From: Nitrospirota bacterium
GTDB lineage: Bacteria > Nitrospirota > Thermodesulfovibrionia > UBA6902
Direction: 5' to 3'
Assembly: GCA_016222905.1 (NCBI GenBank)
Contig: JACRPZ010000068.1
Span: 43,614 to 107,613 of the forward strand
Length of the DNA: 64,000 bases
The notes beneath the pieces were generated by a model that saw only the letters and a list, made by a program, of their open reading frames with translations, had not been told where the DNA came from and made no database searches. Below, piece by piece: positions 26,904 to 35,597 of the stretch. The position numbers were made by a program, and so were the translations under genes. How positions within the stretch are numbered: position 1 is the first letter of the stretch; each line of letters opens with the position of its first letter.

Positions 26904-28235
26904 ATGAAGGGATTTGAGTACGAAAAAAGAAGGGGGAGCAGCATTAAAACATTTGCCGCCTTGTTAGCTATTTTTTTGATAATTATCGCTATAGGTTATT
27001 CAGCGTATAAGATATTCTCTGTTGACGCTCCGGTAATCGAAGGGTTGGAAGCCTTCAATCAACTGCCTCTCGATAAAACTATCACTCTGAACGGACGCAA
27101 CCTGAAATCAATAAATATATCCATAATTCAAAACGGGAAAGAGACCGAATTATTAAGCGATACCCCTGACGGCGGCAAAAAGATTTATGCATTGCAAATA
27201 AAACCGAGGGAGCTGAAGTTAACAGATGGCCCGGCAAAAGTGGTTGTGAAGGCAAAGGCAGGTATCCTGAAGAAAGTCGAGCATGAGATTAACTCAACAA
27301 TAGACACCGTGCCCCCTGCCCTTGAAGTGCTGAAGACGCCGGAGGTTATTCACCAGGGATCAACAGGCTTTGCCCTTCTCAGGGCAGGAGATGCCAGCTC
27401 TCTATATGTCAGCAATCAGGGGAAAACATTTAAGGCGTTCAAGACTGCCGCCAAGGAAGATTCCGGAGTAAAACAGGCTATGGCTGATTACATCGTATTC
27501 TTCCCTGTGCCGTTAGATATAAAAGATAACCGTTTCTTTGCAGTGGCTGAGGATGCGGCAGGCAATAAAATCGTAAGGTCGCTCCCTTCAAGATTTATGC
27601 CGGTAACATATAAGACATCTTCAATAACTATTGGCGATGCCTTTATAAACACTGTCATTGCTCCTTTGTTAAATACAACAGAAATATCCGACCCTGTAAA
27701 AGCCTTCAAGACCGTTAACGAAGAGATGAGGGAGAAGAACCGGATAAAATTGGATGAGATAACCCAAACAAGCAGTCCCGAGATATTATGGAGGGGGGGG
27801 TTTTTACAGTTAAAGAACGGTCAGGTGATGGCAACATACGGGGACAAGAGGACCTACCTCTATAACGGCAGCGCTATAAGCAGCAGCGTTCACCTTGGAT
27901 ACGACCTCGCGTCTCTCGCACACTCGCCTGTTGAAGCCGCGAATAACGGAGTCGTCAAGTATGCAGGTGAACTCGGCATATACGGCAACGCAGTAATAAT
28001 AGACCACGGCCTCGGTGTAATGAGCCTCTATGGGCATCTTTCAACGATAATGGTTAAAGAGGGACAGTCGGTCAACAAGGGCGATATTATCGCAAAGACA
28101 GGCTCTACAGGACTTGCGGGCGGAGACCACCTTCATTTCGGGATACTCGTTCAAGGTTATGAGGTCTCTCCGCTTTTCTGGTGGGATGAGCATTGGATCA
28201 AGGATAATATACTGAGCAACTTAGAGGCGAATTAA
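26904..28235 (+). CDS. M23-family (LytM) metallopeptidase with membrane anchor
   Basis: A 443-residue protein. An N-terminal membrane segment (about residues 18-36) is followed by an extracytoplasmic region of about 280 residues and a C-terminal LytM domain. Zinc ligands and catalytic residues are present: SVHLGYDLAS (HxxxD), YGHLST and HLHFGI (HxH). It probably cleaves peptidoglycan cross-links or regulates amidases. GGAGG lies before the ATG. A relic of a second copy of its 3' end lies 320 bp downstream. Confidence 0.87.
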   Translation: MKGFEYEKRRGSSIKTFAALLAIFLIIIAIGYSAYKIFSVDAPVIEGLEAFNQLPLDKTITLNGRNLKSINISIIQNGKETELLSDTPDGGKKIYALQIKPRELKLTDGPAKVVVKAKAGILKKVEHEINSTIDTVPPALEVLKTPEVIHQGSTGFALLRAGDASSLYVSNQGKTFKAFKTAAKEDSGVKQAMADYIVFFPVPLDIKDNRFFAVAEDAAGNKIVRSLPSRFMPVTYKTSSITIGDAFINTVIAPLLNTTEISDPVKAFKTVNEEMREKNRIKLDEITQTSSPEILWRGGFLQLKNGQVMATYGDKRTYLYNGSAISSSVHLGYDLASLAHSPVEAANNGVVKYAGELGIYGNAVIIDHGLGVMSLYGHLSTIMVKEGQSVNKGDIIAKTGSTGLAGGDHLHFGILVQGYEVSPLFWWDEHWIKDNILSNLEAN

Positions 28236-28296
28236 ATGATATTTAAGGCTTGTAAATATGATCGTGGTGGTCAAAGTCAATGAGAGTAACCATTCT

Positions 28297-28440
28297 CTAC
28301 TTTAAACCGTATATCTTTCCAAAATTCTTAATTATGACAGACCGCTCAAGGTCAATATCCTTCATCCTCTGAATAAAATCATCTCTAAGCTCAGGTTCTT
28401 CCAAAAGACTTTTTTTAATCTGAATAATATCGCGCTGCAT
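28297..28440 (-). CDS. Possible small protein (47 aa) or remnant
   Basis: An ATG-started minus-strand frame encodes a charged helical peptide (MQRDIIQIKKSLLEEPELRD...GKIYGLK). An excellent ribosome-binding site (AAAGGAGG) lies about 50 bp further upstream in front of an ATG whose frame closes after nine codons, just before this ATG. This suggests an originally longer protein broken by a small deletion. No family recognised; antitoxin-like composition is only an impression. Confidence 0.3.
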   Translation of the reverse strand: MQRDIIQIKKSLLEEPELRDDFIQRMKDIDLERSVIIKNFGKIYGLK

Positions 28441-28552
28441 TTCAACAACTCTCAACAGTTATGGCACGCATTTATTTAACCTCCTTTGAATGATTTTATT
28501 TTATCACAAACGGAAGATGGAAAGGATAAGGCTATCAGGCAACTGCTCTGAG

Positions 28553-28633
28553 GATTTTGAGGTCTCGCCGCTATACTGGTGGGATGAGCATTGGATCAAA
28601 GACAATATACTGAACAACTTAGAGGCGAATTAA
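28553..28633 (+). pseudogene. Relic of a second M23 peptidase gene (3' end only)
   Basis: These 80 bp match the last codons of the M23 gene at 28156-28235 through to the same TAA (the tail SNLEAN appears here as NNLEAN). Several differences are synonymous (TCT/TCG, GAT/GAC, AAG/AAA), which suggests it once encoded a functional paralogue. Nothing upstream resembles the rest of the gene, so the 5' part has been deleted. Confidence 0.7.
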
Positions 28634-28840
28634 CAGAAGCCGTTAACGTTACAGCCTCATAGCCAGATCATATAATTTATCTTTTGGTTTGTGATGAATT
28701 ATAAAAACCGGGTTCTCTCAGTTTTTGAAAGAGATAATTAATGTTACTGGGTTCCTGTTATCTTATTAGGCATACAGCTTCAAAGTAGAGTTTTCAGTAT
28801 TATAGAGGAAACCAACTTGCCATTCTGCATAAATGACAGT

Positions 28841-29710
28841 CTATAAATGTTTATTCAAAATTAGGTTTTCTTCAAATCCATTTGGATAGGTGAAAATAAA
28901 TTTCCTCTTATCAAAAATGGGATTTGCCTTGTGCATAATTCTGTGATGGCAAGGGCAGAGAACGATTATATTATTTGCATTGTTGTTCATTGTACTAACA
29001 AAAGACTCAATATGGTGTGCTTCAACAATGTAACAGTTATGTCTTTCAGAAAAGTTAACACCGCAAATTTGACATTTGTAGTTATAAAATAATTTCAAAC
29101 TTTCTCCAACGGCTTTATCTAATCGTCGGATTTTAATTACCTGTTGCTTAGCTTCTATTCTTGCCGAGTCATCTATCTTCTTATAATTTGATTCAAATTC
29201 AAAATCTTCCTCTCTCATCCCAGAGATTACTTTCCTAATCTGGTTTGAATCAGAATTGGTTATATGGTCAAGAAAAAAAGTATTTTCATGTTGAGTTGTG
29301 TATAAGACAATATACTCTCTCCTTTCTCTTGGGAGCTTAGTGACCCTATTTGAAATTCGCTTCTCTTTTAAGTAATCCATGCTTGTTTTGAATATTTCAC
29401 GGAGTTTGATCACAAATGGACTTTGGGGAGAATATCTTATCTGCACTATATCTGAATGACCTGGATATTTTGCTTCATCAAAAATTTGATTTATCAATTT
29501 AACCTGATAGGTATGATTATCTAAAATAATGTTTATATCTCGTTTCTCTCCTCTTTTTATATAGCTTTTTATTTTCTCCTGAAAAACTATTTGCGTAGAA
29601 ACAGGAATGGAAAAACCTTCTCGTAATGCTGACCAATCAACTTCTTTTTTATAGATATAAAATTGATCCTCAAGCATATCGATCAACTGACTACTCCCCC
29701 TTTTCTCCAT
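28841..29710 (-). CDS. HNH endonuclease domain protein
   Basis: A 289-residue cytoplasmic protein. The C-terminal part is a Cys-containing HNH nuclease: CQICG, then the catalytic VEAHHIESF, an Asn-rich turn, and IIVLCPCHHRIMH, forming a ββα-metal site with four Cys. The N-terminal 200 residues are unrecognised and may bind DNA or sense modification. Such proteins are often stand-alone restriction enzymes. No methyltransferase is adjacent, so a defence role is inferred from fold and neighbourhood. Confidence 0.75.
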   Translation of the reverse strand: MEKRGSSQLIDMLEDQFYIYKKEVDWSALREGFSIPVSTQIVFQEKIKSYIKRGEKRDINIILDNHTYQVKLINQIFDEAKYPGHSDIVQIRYSPQSPFVIKLREIFKTSMDYLKEKRISNRVTKLPRERREYIVLYTTQHENTFFLDHITNSDSNQIRKVISGMREEDFEFESNYKKIDDSARIEAKQQVIKIRRLDKAVGESLKLFYNYKCQICGVNFSERHNCYIVEAHHIESFVSTMNNNANNIIVLCPCHHRIMHKANPIFDKRKFIFTYPNGFEENLILNKHL

Positions 29711-30157
29711 CTGATTGATTCTTGCCTATTACCGAAAACATTATAACCATTTTCAATCATCTTTAGCAGATAAGTTTAAGATGCCGTACTGAAATTCATC
29801 TTGACGCTCATCGCAATTAGAGATAAATTCCATATATGAATAGAGATCAGTGAAGCGGGCGAAAATAATAAACCATAAACTTTAAAAGGAGGATTGACAA
29901 TGAAGAAGACAGTGTGAATTCAGGGTCTGGCATTGTTTCTTGATTTCAGAATTCCTTCCCCTTCCCCTTTAAAAATCAACGCTTAATGTTAAGTGAACCT
30001 TCTATAAACAGCAAAGAAATCTTGTACTCGGACTAATTCCTGCTTGATTATGTCTCAAATTGTTAATATGGTATAACGTTAAAAAATAGCTAAACCATAT
30101 TAAGAAATATATGCGGTATTTATATTACGCAAAGAAAAATAACTTTCCGTTTAAAAC
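29711..30157. other. Non-coding stretch between the HNH and Fic genes
   Basis: About 450 bp of AT-rich sequence with no gene I can support. A near-perfect ribosome-binding site (AAAGGAGG at 29883) is followed by ATG and only four further codons before TGA (MKKTV), which looks like the abandoned start of a lost secreted protein. Confidence 0.5.
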
Positions 30158-30185
30158 TTGACAATTGGATATAATCGTATATAAT
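30158..30185 (+). promoter_or_regulatory. Sigma-70-type promoter for the Fic gene
   Basis: TTGACA at 30158-30163 and TATAAT at 30180-30185, both perfect consensus, with 16 bp between. The Fic ATG is 31 bp after the -10 box. The surrounding sequence has imperfect symmetric A/T motifs (TATAGTTAACGATA at 30195), which could serve as an operator. Confidence 0.7.
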
Positions 30186-30215
30186 TAGATATAGTTAACG
30201 ATATACAATAAAAAC

Positions 30216-31268
30216 ATGGAAAACAGATTTATAAAAAGGGTTCATTTAAGCCAAATAATACTTCAGAAGATAACCCAGATAGATGAGTTTAAGGGTTTAT
30301 GGAAAGGAGGTTTGAGGCTGAGCCCTCAAACGCTTGGGAGGCTCAAAAGAAGTGTTCTTATTACCAGCACAGGAGCGTCTACCCGTATTGAAGGATCAAA
30401 GATGTCCGATGATGAAGTGGCAAGACTCATTCAGGGATTGAAATCAACACCGCCCAAAGGAAGAGACGCGCAGGAAGTGGCAGGATATGCTGACTTGCTC
30501 GGAAGGATTTTTGACCATTGGAAAACTCTCAAAATCACTGAGGGGCAGATTTTACATTTCCATAAAATTCTTCTTAACTTTTCAGAAAAAGACAAGACGC
30601 ACAAGGGCAAATACAAGACATCAGACAATAAAGTGGTTATGAGAAAGGAGGATGGCGAAGAGATTGTCATTTTTGAACCTACTCCGCCATATCTCACTAA
30701 AAAGGAAATGGACGATGCTATCTTTTGGTTGAATGAGGAGATAGAAAGAAAAGAAACTCATTCTCTTATCCTTATCGCCAATTTTATCTTTGAGTTTTTG
30801 GCTGTCCATCCATTTCGTGATGGAAACGGAAGGCTCTCAAGGGCATTGACTACTTTATTGCTTCTCAAAGCCGGTTACACTTATGTCCCTTATGTTTCAT
30901 TAGATGAAATTATTGAAGAAAGGAAGATAGATTATTATCTGGCTTTACGAAAGACCCAATCCAGGCATAAAACAAAAAATGAGGACATCACGCCCTGGCT
31001 TATTTTCTTCCTGGATGCTCTTCTGGAACAGATTAAAAGAGCCAAGGGAATAATGGAAAAAGACCAGCCGGAAAAACTTCTTTCGGAAAAACAGCTTGCC
31101 ATTTACCAGTTATTCCAGGCTGATACATTAAGCGTTTCAGAGATCAGCAGACAACTCAAAAACTCAATTCCTATGGCTACAATAAAGCAGGCGTTGTCGC
31201 GTTTGGTTGGTTTGAAAATGATTGAAAGAATAGGAATGGGCAGAGGGGTCAGGTACAGAAAACTTTAG
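30216..31268 (+). CDS. Fic-domain AMPylator with C-terminal winged helix
   Basis: A 350-residue protein of the common Fic-HTH type. The core motif HPFRDGNGR at residues 198-206 is intact, so nucleotidyl transfer to a target hydroxyl is expected. An N-terminal inhibitory motif (S/T)xxxE(G/N) is seen as STRIEG (S55-G60), making it a class II, self-inhibited Fic protein. Residues 285-350 form a winged helix (SVSEISRQL, IKQALSRLVGLKMI) likely used for DNA binding. The target is unknown. Confidence 0.87.
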   Translation: MENRFIKRVHLSQIILQKITQIDEFKGLWKGGLRLSPQTLGRLKRSVLITSTGASTRIEGSKMSDDEVARLIQGLKSTPPKGRDAQEVAGYADLLGRIFDHWKTLKITEGQILHFHKILLNFSEKDKTHKGKYKTSDNKVVMRKEDGEEIVIFEPTPPYLTKKEMDDAIFWLNEEIERKETHSLILIANFIFEFLAVHPFRDGNGRLSRALTTLLLLKAGYTYVPYVSLDEIIEERKIDYYLALRKTQSRHKTKNEDITPWLIFFLDALLEQIKRAKGIMEKDQPEKLLSEKQLAIYQLFQADTLSVSEISRQLKNSIPMATIKQALSRLVGLKMIERIGMGRGVRYRKL

Positions 31269-31277
31269 CCTCTTATA

Positions 31278-33230
31278 TCATTGCAACAATCTCATCGCCA
31301 GATAATATAATTCCGGATATTCATCCTTTGCCTCAGTTAAATCTCCCTGCAGCAGTCTTACGCCTTCAGGCACATACTTCAGGAAATATCTCTTTCCTTT
31401 CACATTAGAAAGAAAGCCGTATGCGCCAAGCGCCTGCATATGCCTCTGAATCCGGCAAAGGAGGAGAGATCTATTAAAATCCTCCGCGTTAAATTTACCT
31501 GCTTGAGTATCATGCATCTTTAAGATGTAATAATCTATAAGACGCTCCCTTGTACCGCTCTCAAGCCTGTAATAAGGGTCCCATATTAGCGATGCGAGGT
31601 CATAAGCAGGCGGGCCTATTCTCGTCCCCTGATAATCTATTAACCTCGGGGTTCCCCCTGATGTGATCATGATATTTTGAGACTGGAAGTCGCGGTGCAT
31701 GATCGTCTTTTGAAAAGAGTCCGCTTCTGATGCAAGGCTCTTTAATTCCTTTGTCAGGGCTGAATCATCTCTTGTCTTAATATTTTTAATCCCTTTTACA
31801 AACCTCTCAATAAAGTAGTCCGACTCCCATATAAAGTCCTTGTAACCGAATATCCTCTCCTGAAGCATTGGGCATTCTGCTATCGTCTCTTCAGGGATGC
31901 TGTGAATAATGACCAGCATATCAATAATCTTTTTATACATAGCTTCAATCCGCCCCTCATTGCGCAGACACTTTAGCCAACTGTAGAGAGAGAGGTCTCC
32001 AAGGTCCTCAAAGACCGCTCTCATCTCTTCCGGCATAATCTCTATCAACTCAGGAACAGGAATGGAGTGCTTCTGAAAAAAGCGGGTGTATTCTATCTGA
32101 CGCTGAAAATCCGGGTCGCCAGCCGCGCATTCCATTAATACTGAAGTCTTTCCGCCCTTCTTTATTCTGAAGTACTTCCTGTCAGAGCCTCCGGTGCCGA
32201 TTAAATATTTGCCGTCTTTTTCTTTATTTAACAATTCTGATTCGTTAAGGTCTATTTTAAAGTCAGGACCAATGATGCAGTTTTCAAACACCCTCCCCCT
32301 CGCCCCCTCCCCTTGAGGGAGGGGGATGGGGGAGGGGTGATCATCTATGAAATTCGCTGTTCGGCTTCCGGGAAGCAGAATAGAATTTCTAAGGGAAGCC
32401 CCGGACTCAAGAATGCTCTCTTTCTCCATCACCACATAACCGTTCATCTCAGCATTATCACAGCCCTTTGATAAGGGATCTATATATATCATCTCTCCAT
32501 CTGCCCTTAAGGAATCAAAGACTGCTGAAGCATATGACGATGGCGTTCCTATATCGCTCCAATAACATCCGCTTGCATCCATTGTCCCGATCCTGAATCC
32601 GGCAGAGAGCGCGCGCAGCCATGCATCAACAACGCTTGATACGCCGTCAGGTATAAATTGCAGGAATTCAGGAGAATAGAGAGCAATTCCGGTAAAAGCG
32701 CATTTGCGAAGATCACCCCTCCCCCCTCCCCCTCCCTCAAGGGGAGGGGGCGAGGGAGAGGGCGTTTTGAGACCGCTGAGAAATCCCTGCTCATCTACAA
32801 TGACATTATTGAATTTTGGATAATGATGCACAGCGAGTGTTGCAATATTACCGGATAAAAGATGCGCTTCAAGCAGCCTCTCCAAATTAATATCAGAGAG
32901 CACGTCCGAATTGTGAACAAGAAAGATACTCTCTCTCAGAAATTCCTCCGCGTTCTTTAGCGCCCCGCCTGTACCTAATATGCCTGCTTCCGGGAAGAGG
33001 ACGGCCTTGTCATGATAGATAGACTGATCAATCCAGTCCTTGATCATATCTTTCTTATGAAAAAGATTTATCCCGATCTTATTTACATTAATGGCTGATA
33101 CTTTCTCAAGAACGGATTGCAGCACAGGTTTTCCAGCGATGGGAAGGAGAGGTTTGGGAATATATTCGGTAATCGGCCTTAATCGCTCACCAAGACCTGC
33201 GGCTAAAACAAAGGCTTTTAATTTATTCAT
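31278..33230 (-). CDS. AmgK-MurU fusion: sugar kinase plus nucleotidyltransferase for MurNAc/GlcNAc salvage
   Basis: About 650 residues. The N-terminal half is a sugar-1-phosphate nucleotidyltransferase (FVLAAGLGERLRPITEY, PKPLLPIAGKP, VHNSD, WSDIGTP), like MurU. The C-terminal half is an aminoglycoside-phosphotransferase-type kinase (HRDFQSQNIM, LIDYQGTRIGP), like AmgK. In pseudomonads these are separate enzymes turning MurNAc into UDP-MurNAc. NamZ next door supports this role. Two GC-rich palindromes are inserted in frame, giving TPSPSPPPLEGGGGGRG and DHPSPIPLPQGEGARGR, the latter in the inter-domain region. The start at 33230 fits the family N-terminus; an in-frame ATG 18 bp earlier lies in a repeat. 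Confidence 0.8.
   Translation of the reverse strand: MNKLKAFVLAAGLGERLRPITEYIPKPLLPIAGKPVLQSVLEKVSAINVNKIGINLFHKKDMIKDWIDQSIYHDKAVLFPEAGILGTGGALKNAEEFLRESIFLVHNSDVLSDINLERLLEAHLLSGNIATLAVHHYPKFNNVIVDEQGFLSGLKTPSPSPPPLEGGGGGRGDLRKCAFTGIALYSPEFLQFIPDGVSSVVDAWLRALSAGFRIGTMDASGCYWSDIGTPSSYASAVFDSLRADGEMIYIDPLSKGCDNAEMNGYVVMEKESILESGASLRNSILLPGSRTANFIDDHPSPIPLPQGEGARGRVFENCIIGPDFKIDLNESELLNKEKDGKYLIGTGGSDRKYFRIKKGGKTSVLMECAAGDPDFQRQIEYTRFFQKHSIPVPELIEIMPEEMRAVFEDLGDLSLYSWLKCLRNEGRIEAMYKKIIDMLVIIHSIPEETIAECPMLQERIFGYKDFIWESDYFIERFVKGIKNIKTRDDSALTKELKSLASEADSFQKTIMHRDFQSQNIMITSGGTPRLIDYQGTRIGPPAYDLASLIWDPYYRLESGTRERLIDYYILKMHDTQAGKFNAEDFNRSLLLCRIQRHMQALGAYGFLSNVKGKRYFLKYVPEGVRLLQGDLTEAKDEYPELYYLAMRLLQ
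32289..32340. repeat. GC-rich palindromic repeat inside amgK-murU, copy 1
   Basis: About 52 bp, C-rich then G-rich around CCCCTTGAGGG. It is almost the exact reverse complement of the copy at 32711-32764 and encodes HPSPIPLPQGEGARGR in the host gene. Confidence 0.85.
32711..32764. repeat. GC-rich palindromic repeat inside amgK-murU, copy 2
   Basis: About 54 bp (GATCACCCCTCC... to ...GAGGGAGAGGGCG), inverted relative to copy 1 and in frame in the nucleotidyltransferase domain, near residues 155-175. It encodes a Pro/Gly-rich loop, KTPSPSPPPLEGGGGGRG. Confidence 0.85.
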
Positions 33231-33243
33231 AGTCTGTTTGTCC

Positions 33244-33336
33244 GTCATTCCGGTAGTCCTTAAACCGGAATCCAGTCTATATTTTCTGGATTCCCGTTTT
33301 CACGGCAATCGACATGGTCCCGACTATTCGGGATCA
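33244..33336. repeat. Intergenic cluster of hairpin-forming repeats
   Basis: Three adjoining inverted repeats: ATTCCGGT/ACCGGAAT, GGAATCCAG/CTGGATTCC (perfect 9 bp arms) and TCCCGA/TCGGGA. This CATTCCGG...GGATTCC type of mosaic is the usual look of dispersed REP-like elements. It lies at the 5' end of the amgK-murU gene and may overlap its leader. Confidence 0.7.
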
Positions 33337-33359
33337 CAAAAGCTGATGAATATTATTAT

Positions 33360-33444
33360 CACCCTCCCCTTTGTCCCCTCCCCTCAAGGGAGGGGAATTG
33401 AAGAAGTTCCCTCGCCCCTTGGGAGAGAGGGTTAGGGTGAGGGG
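33360..33444. repeat. Intergenic GC-rich palindromic repeats (two units)
   Basis: Two adjacent units (33360-33396 and about 33408-33444) of the same C-run/G-run palindrome family found inside cobC and amgK-murU. Here they lie downstream of the NamZ gene in non-coding DNA. Confidence 0.8.
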
Positions 33445-33469
33445 TATTTTCTGGTCAATGACGAATCAG

Positions 33470-34645
33470 CTATCTATAGATAAGATATTTCCGTCTTACA
33501 TGTTTATTAAATTGTCCGCATTTCTCTTTCCACCAATCTTCCATACTATTAAGGGATCTGCCTGACTCCATATATTTCCTTAGCCTGTCAGTGCCTGAGA
33601 GGATATCAATTGGCATCTTTTCAGTTTCATATTCATATGGAGGCTGCTTCCATTTAAAATCTTCAGGATATAGATTACGCGCTGCCATGATAACCGCAAC
33701 GCCTGTCTTAAACGGTTTGAACTTCTTCCTGCTGATTATGTGCATCTGCGCTCCTCCGCAGAGTTTGCCCGCATGCTTTTGAAAAGTAGGCTGAAAAAAG
33801 AGCGGCCTGAAGATGACCCCGGGCAGCTTATACTCATTAAGCCTCTTCACAAGCGCATCAGGTTTTATATAAGGCGCTCCGAATATCTCAAACGGCCGCG
33901 TTGTTCCACGTCCCTCGCTTAAATTCGTGCCTTCGAGTAGACACATTCCGGGATACACAATCGCGGTATCCGGTATCGGTATATTCGGGGAGGGCATGAC
34001 CCACGGCAAGCCTGTCTCATCAAACCACTCCTTGCGCGCCCATCCGCTCATCGGCAAGATCTCAAGATCAAGAGACGGATAGTATTCATTCTTAAGGTAT
34101 AAGCCTATTTCAGCTATCGTCATTCCGTGACGGATCGGCAGCGGCCTCTGCCCGACAAATGATTTAAATGATTCATCAAGCACCGGCCCCTCTGTAATTA
34201 ATCCTCCAATGGGATTCGGCCTGTCAAGGATAACAACACTCTTCCCCATCTCCTGACATGCCTCCACGCAGAGTTCCATCGTCCATATGAAGGTGTAATA
34301 ACGCGACCCGACATCCTGCAGGTCTATTACAAGTACATCTATATCTTTAAGCATTCGCTTCTCCGGTTTTCTGGTTCTGCCGTAAAGACTGTATACCGGA
34401 AGCCCTGTCTCCCTGTCCCGAAACCCTTCCCACTCAATCATATTATCCTGTGTCTCTCCTCGTATCCCGTGCTGGGGACCAAAGAGCGCTTTCAAGCTGA
34501 TCTTCCTTGATTTAAGAAGGATGCCGACCGTATGTTCCAGCTTTCTGTTCACAGAGGCCGGGTGCACAAGAAGCCCCGCCCTCGCGCCTTTCAGCTTCTT
34601 AGGCCAATGCTTTTCAAAATTATCCAGTCCGATTTTTATTCTCAT
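33470..34645 (-). CDS. namZ: Exo-beta-N-acetylmuramidase NamZ (DUF1343)
   Basis: A 391-residue protein of the DUF1343 family, shown in other bacteria to release MurNAc from the non-reducing end of peptidoglycan fragments. Family stretches include GLLVHPASVN, ALFGPQHGIRGE, VYSLYGRTRKP, DLQDVGSRYYTF, ILDRPNPIGG, LPIRHGMTIAE and EGTNLSEGRGTTRPFE. I see no clear signal peptide, so it may act in the cytoplasm or use another route. With AmgK-MurU next to it on the same strand it forms a coherent MurNAc-salvage unit. Confidence 0.87.
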   Translation of the reverse strand: MRIKIGLDNFEKHWPKKLKGARAGLLVHPASVNRKLEHTVGILLKSRKISLKALFGPQHGIRGETQDNMIEWEGFRDRETGLPVYSLYGRTRKPEKRMLKDIDVLVIDLQDVGSRYYTFIWTMELCVEACQEMGKSVVILDRPNPIGGLITEGPVLDESFKSFVGQRPLPIRHGMTIAEIGLYLKNEYYPSLDLEILPMSGWARKEWFDETGLPWVMPSPNIPIPDTAIVYPGMCLLEGTNLSEGRGTTRPFEIFGAPYIKPDALVKRLNEYKLPGVIFRPLFFQPTFQKHAGKLCGGAQMHIISRKKFKPFKTGVAVIMAARNLYPEDFKWKQPPYEYETEKMPIDILSGTDRLRKYMESGRSLNSMEDWWKEKCGQFNKHVRRKYLIYR

Positions 34646-34693
34646 GTTAGTCGAATTCCTATAGAAGATTGCGGACTTTTGTTATATTAAAAT

Positions 34694-35596
34694 TCATTTT
34701 GTAGTATCTTCCGGTTTACCGATCAACCCTTTTGCATCTTTCTCCGCCAGTTCCAACTTAGGAGCGACACCCTTTATCCGTTTTGCTACGTGTTTTATAT
34801 GTTCAGCAGGAGGCAATTCTTCAGGCAACTTGCCACCTATACGTTTAATAGCCTCTCTTACCTCTTTACCGACACTTTCGTGTGTACGGATAGCCATCTG
34901 TTGGTCTTTCACCCGTTCACGGGCAAGTTTGTCACGAGTCTGCGTCATGCGGAACTGATTTGCAGCTAACTCTGTAGTGTCCATGCGATCCATGAGATTT
35001 TCTTTTTCAGGGATCTTCTTATGGTTCTTAATCGCGTCTCTGCCAAGACCTCCATACATGCCTTTATATCCTGCATCGTGAAAGATTCCGAACATTCTAT
35101 CATGAACCCCTGCCTCACGTGCTGCGCCTGATAATGCCTTAAATTCCTCCGTTGCTTGTTTGCGGAGTTCCAGACGTTCTACATCGGCAGTAATAGCGTC
35201 AGAGATTTCCTGTCTGCGTGCCTGAATAGCGAAATACTTTTGAGCAGTTGCAATTTCTGGCTTTCGGGGATCGCCGTTCTGAGCAATAAGATAACAGGCA
35301 AAACGGGAAAGGTGATAGTCGGGTACTTCCCTGCTCCCCCCTTTTCCTATATCGATCATTTTGCCAACGCCGGCAAAATGATACAAAGGCTCATTTCCTG
35401 ATTGTTTGCAGGATGTTATCGCCCTTGTAATTGCGTCTTCAAACCGCCGCCATTGAGTATACCCCAATAGCGGCTGAAGTTCCCTTGCGCTCCAGTACTC
35501 CGCTTCATGCTCATTTAACTTTTTCAAATCTTCAAAGGACTTATTCCCGATTGCAGCCAAATCTTTTTTTGTCATATCCCCGCCATGTTTTTGCAT
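34694..35596 (-). CDS. dinD: DinD-like DNA-damage-inducible protein
   Basis: A 300-residue protein of the DinD family. The N-terminal Bro-N/KilA-like part (AEYWSARELQPLLGYTQWRRFEDAI) is followed by the typical HFAGVGKMI, REVPDYHLSRFACYLIAQNGDPRKPE and AGYKGMYGGLGRDAIKNHK. E. coli DinD counteracts RecA filaments and is SOS-induced. I do not see a clear LexA box here. Start: ATG with AAGGA 11 bp upstream; an in-frame ATG 21 bp later is possible. It follows the type III restriction gene on the same strand. Confidence 0.82.
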   Translation of the reverse strand: MQKHGGDMTKKDLAAIGNKSFEDLKKLNEHEAEYWSARELQPLLGYTQWRRFEDAITRAITSCKQSGNEPLYHFAGVGKMIDIGKGGSREVPDYHLSRFACYLIAQNGDPRKPEIATAQKYFAIQARRQEISDAITADVERLELRKQATEEFKALSGAAREAGVHDRMFGIFHDAGYKGMYGGLGRDAIKNHKKIPEKENLMDRMDTTELAANQFRMTQTRDKLARERVKDQQMAIRTHESVGKEVREAIKRIGGKLPEELPPAEHIKHVAKRIKGVAPKLELAEKDAKGLIGKPEDTTK

Positions 35597-35597
35597 A

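Noticed and set aside
29883..29920. Gene starting at the AAAGGAGG/ATG at 29900
   Set aside because: The frame closes after five codons, and nothing downstream in other frames continues a recognisable protein.
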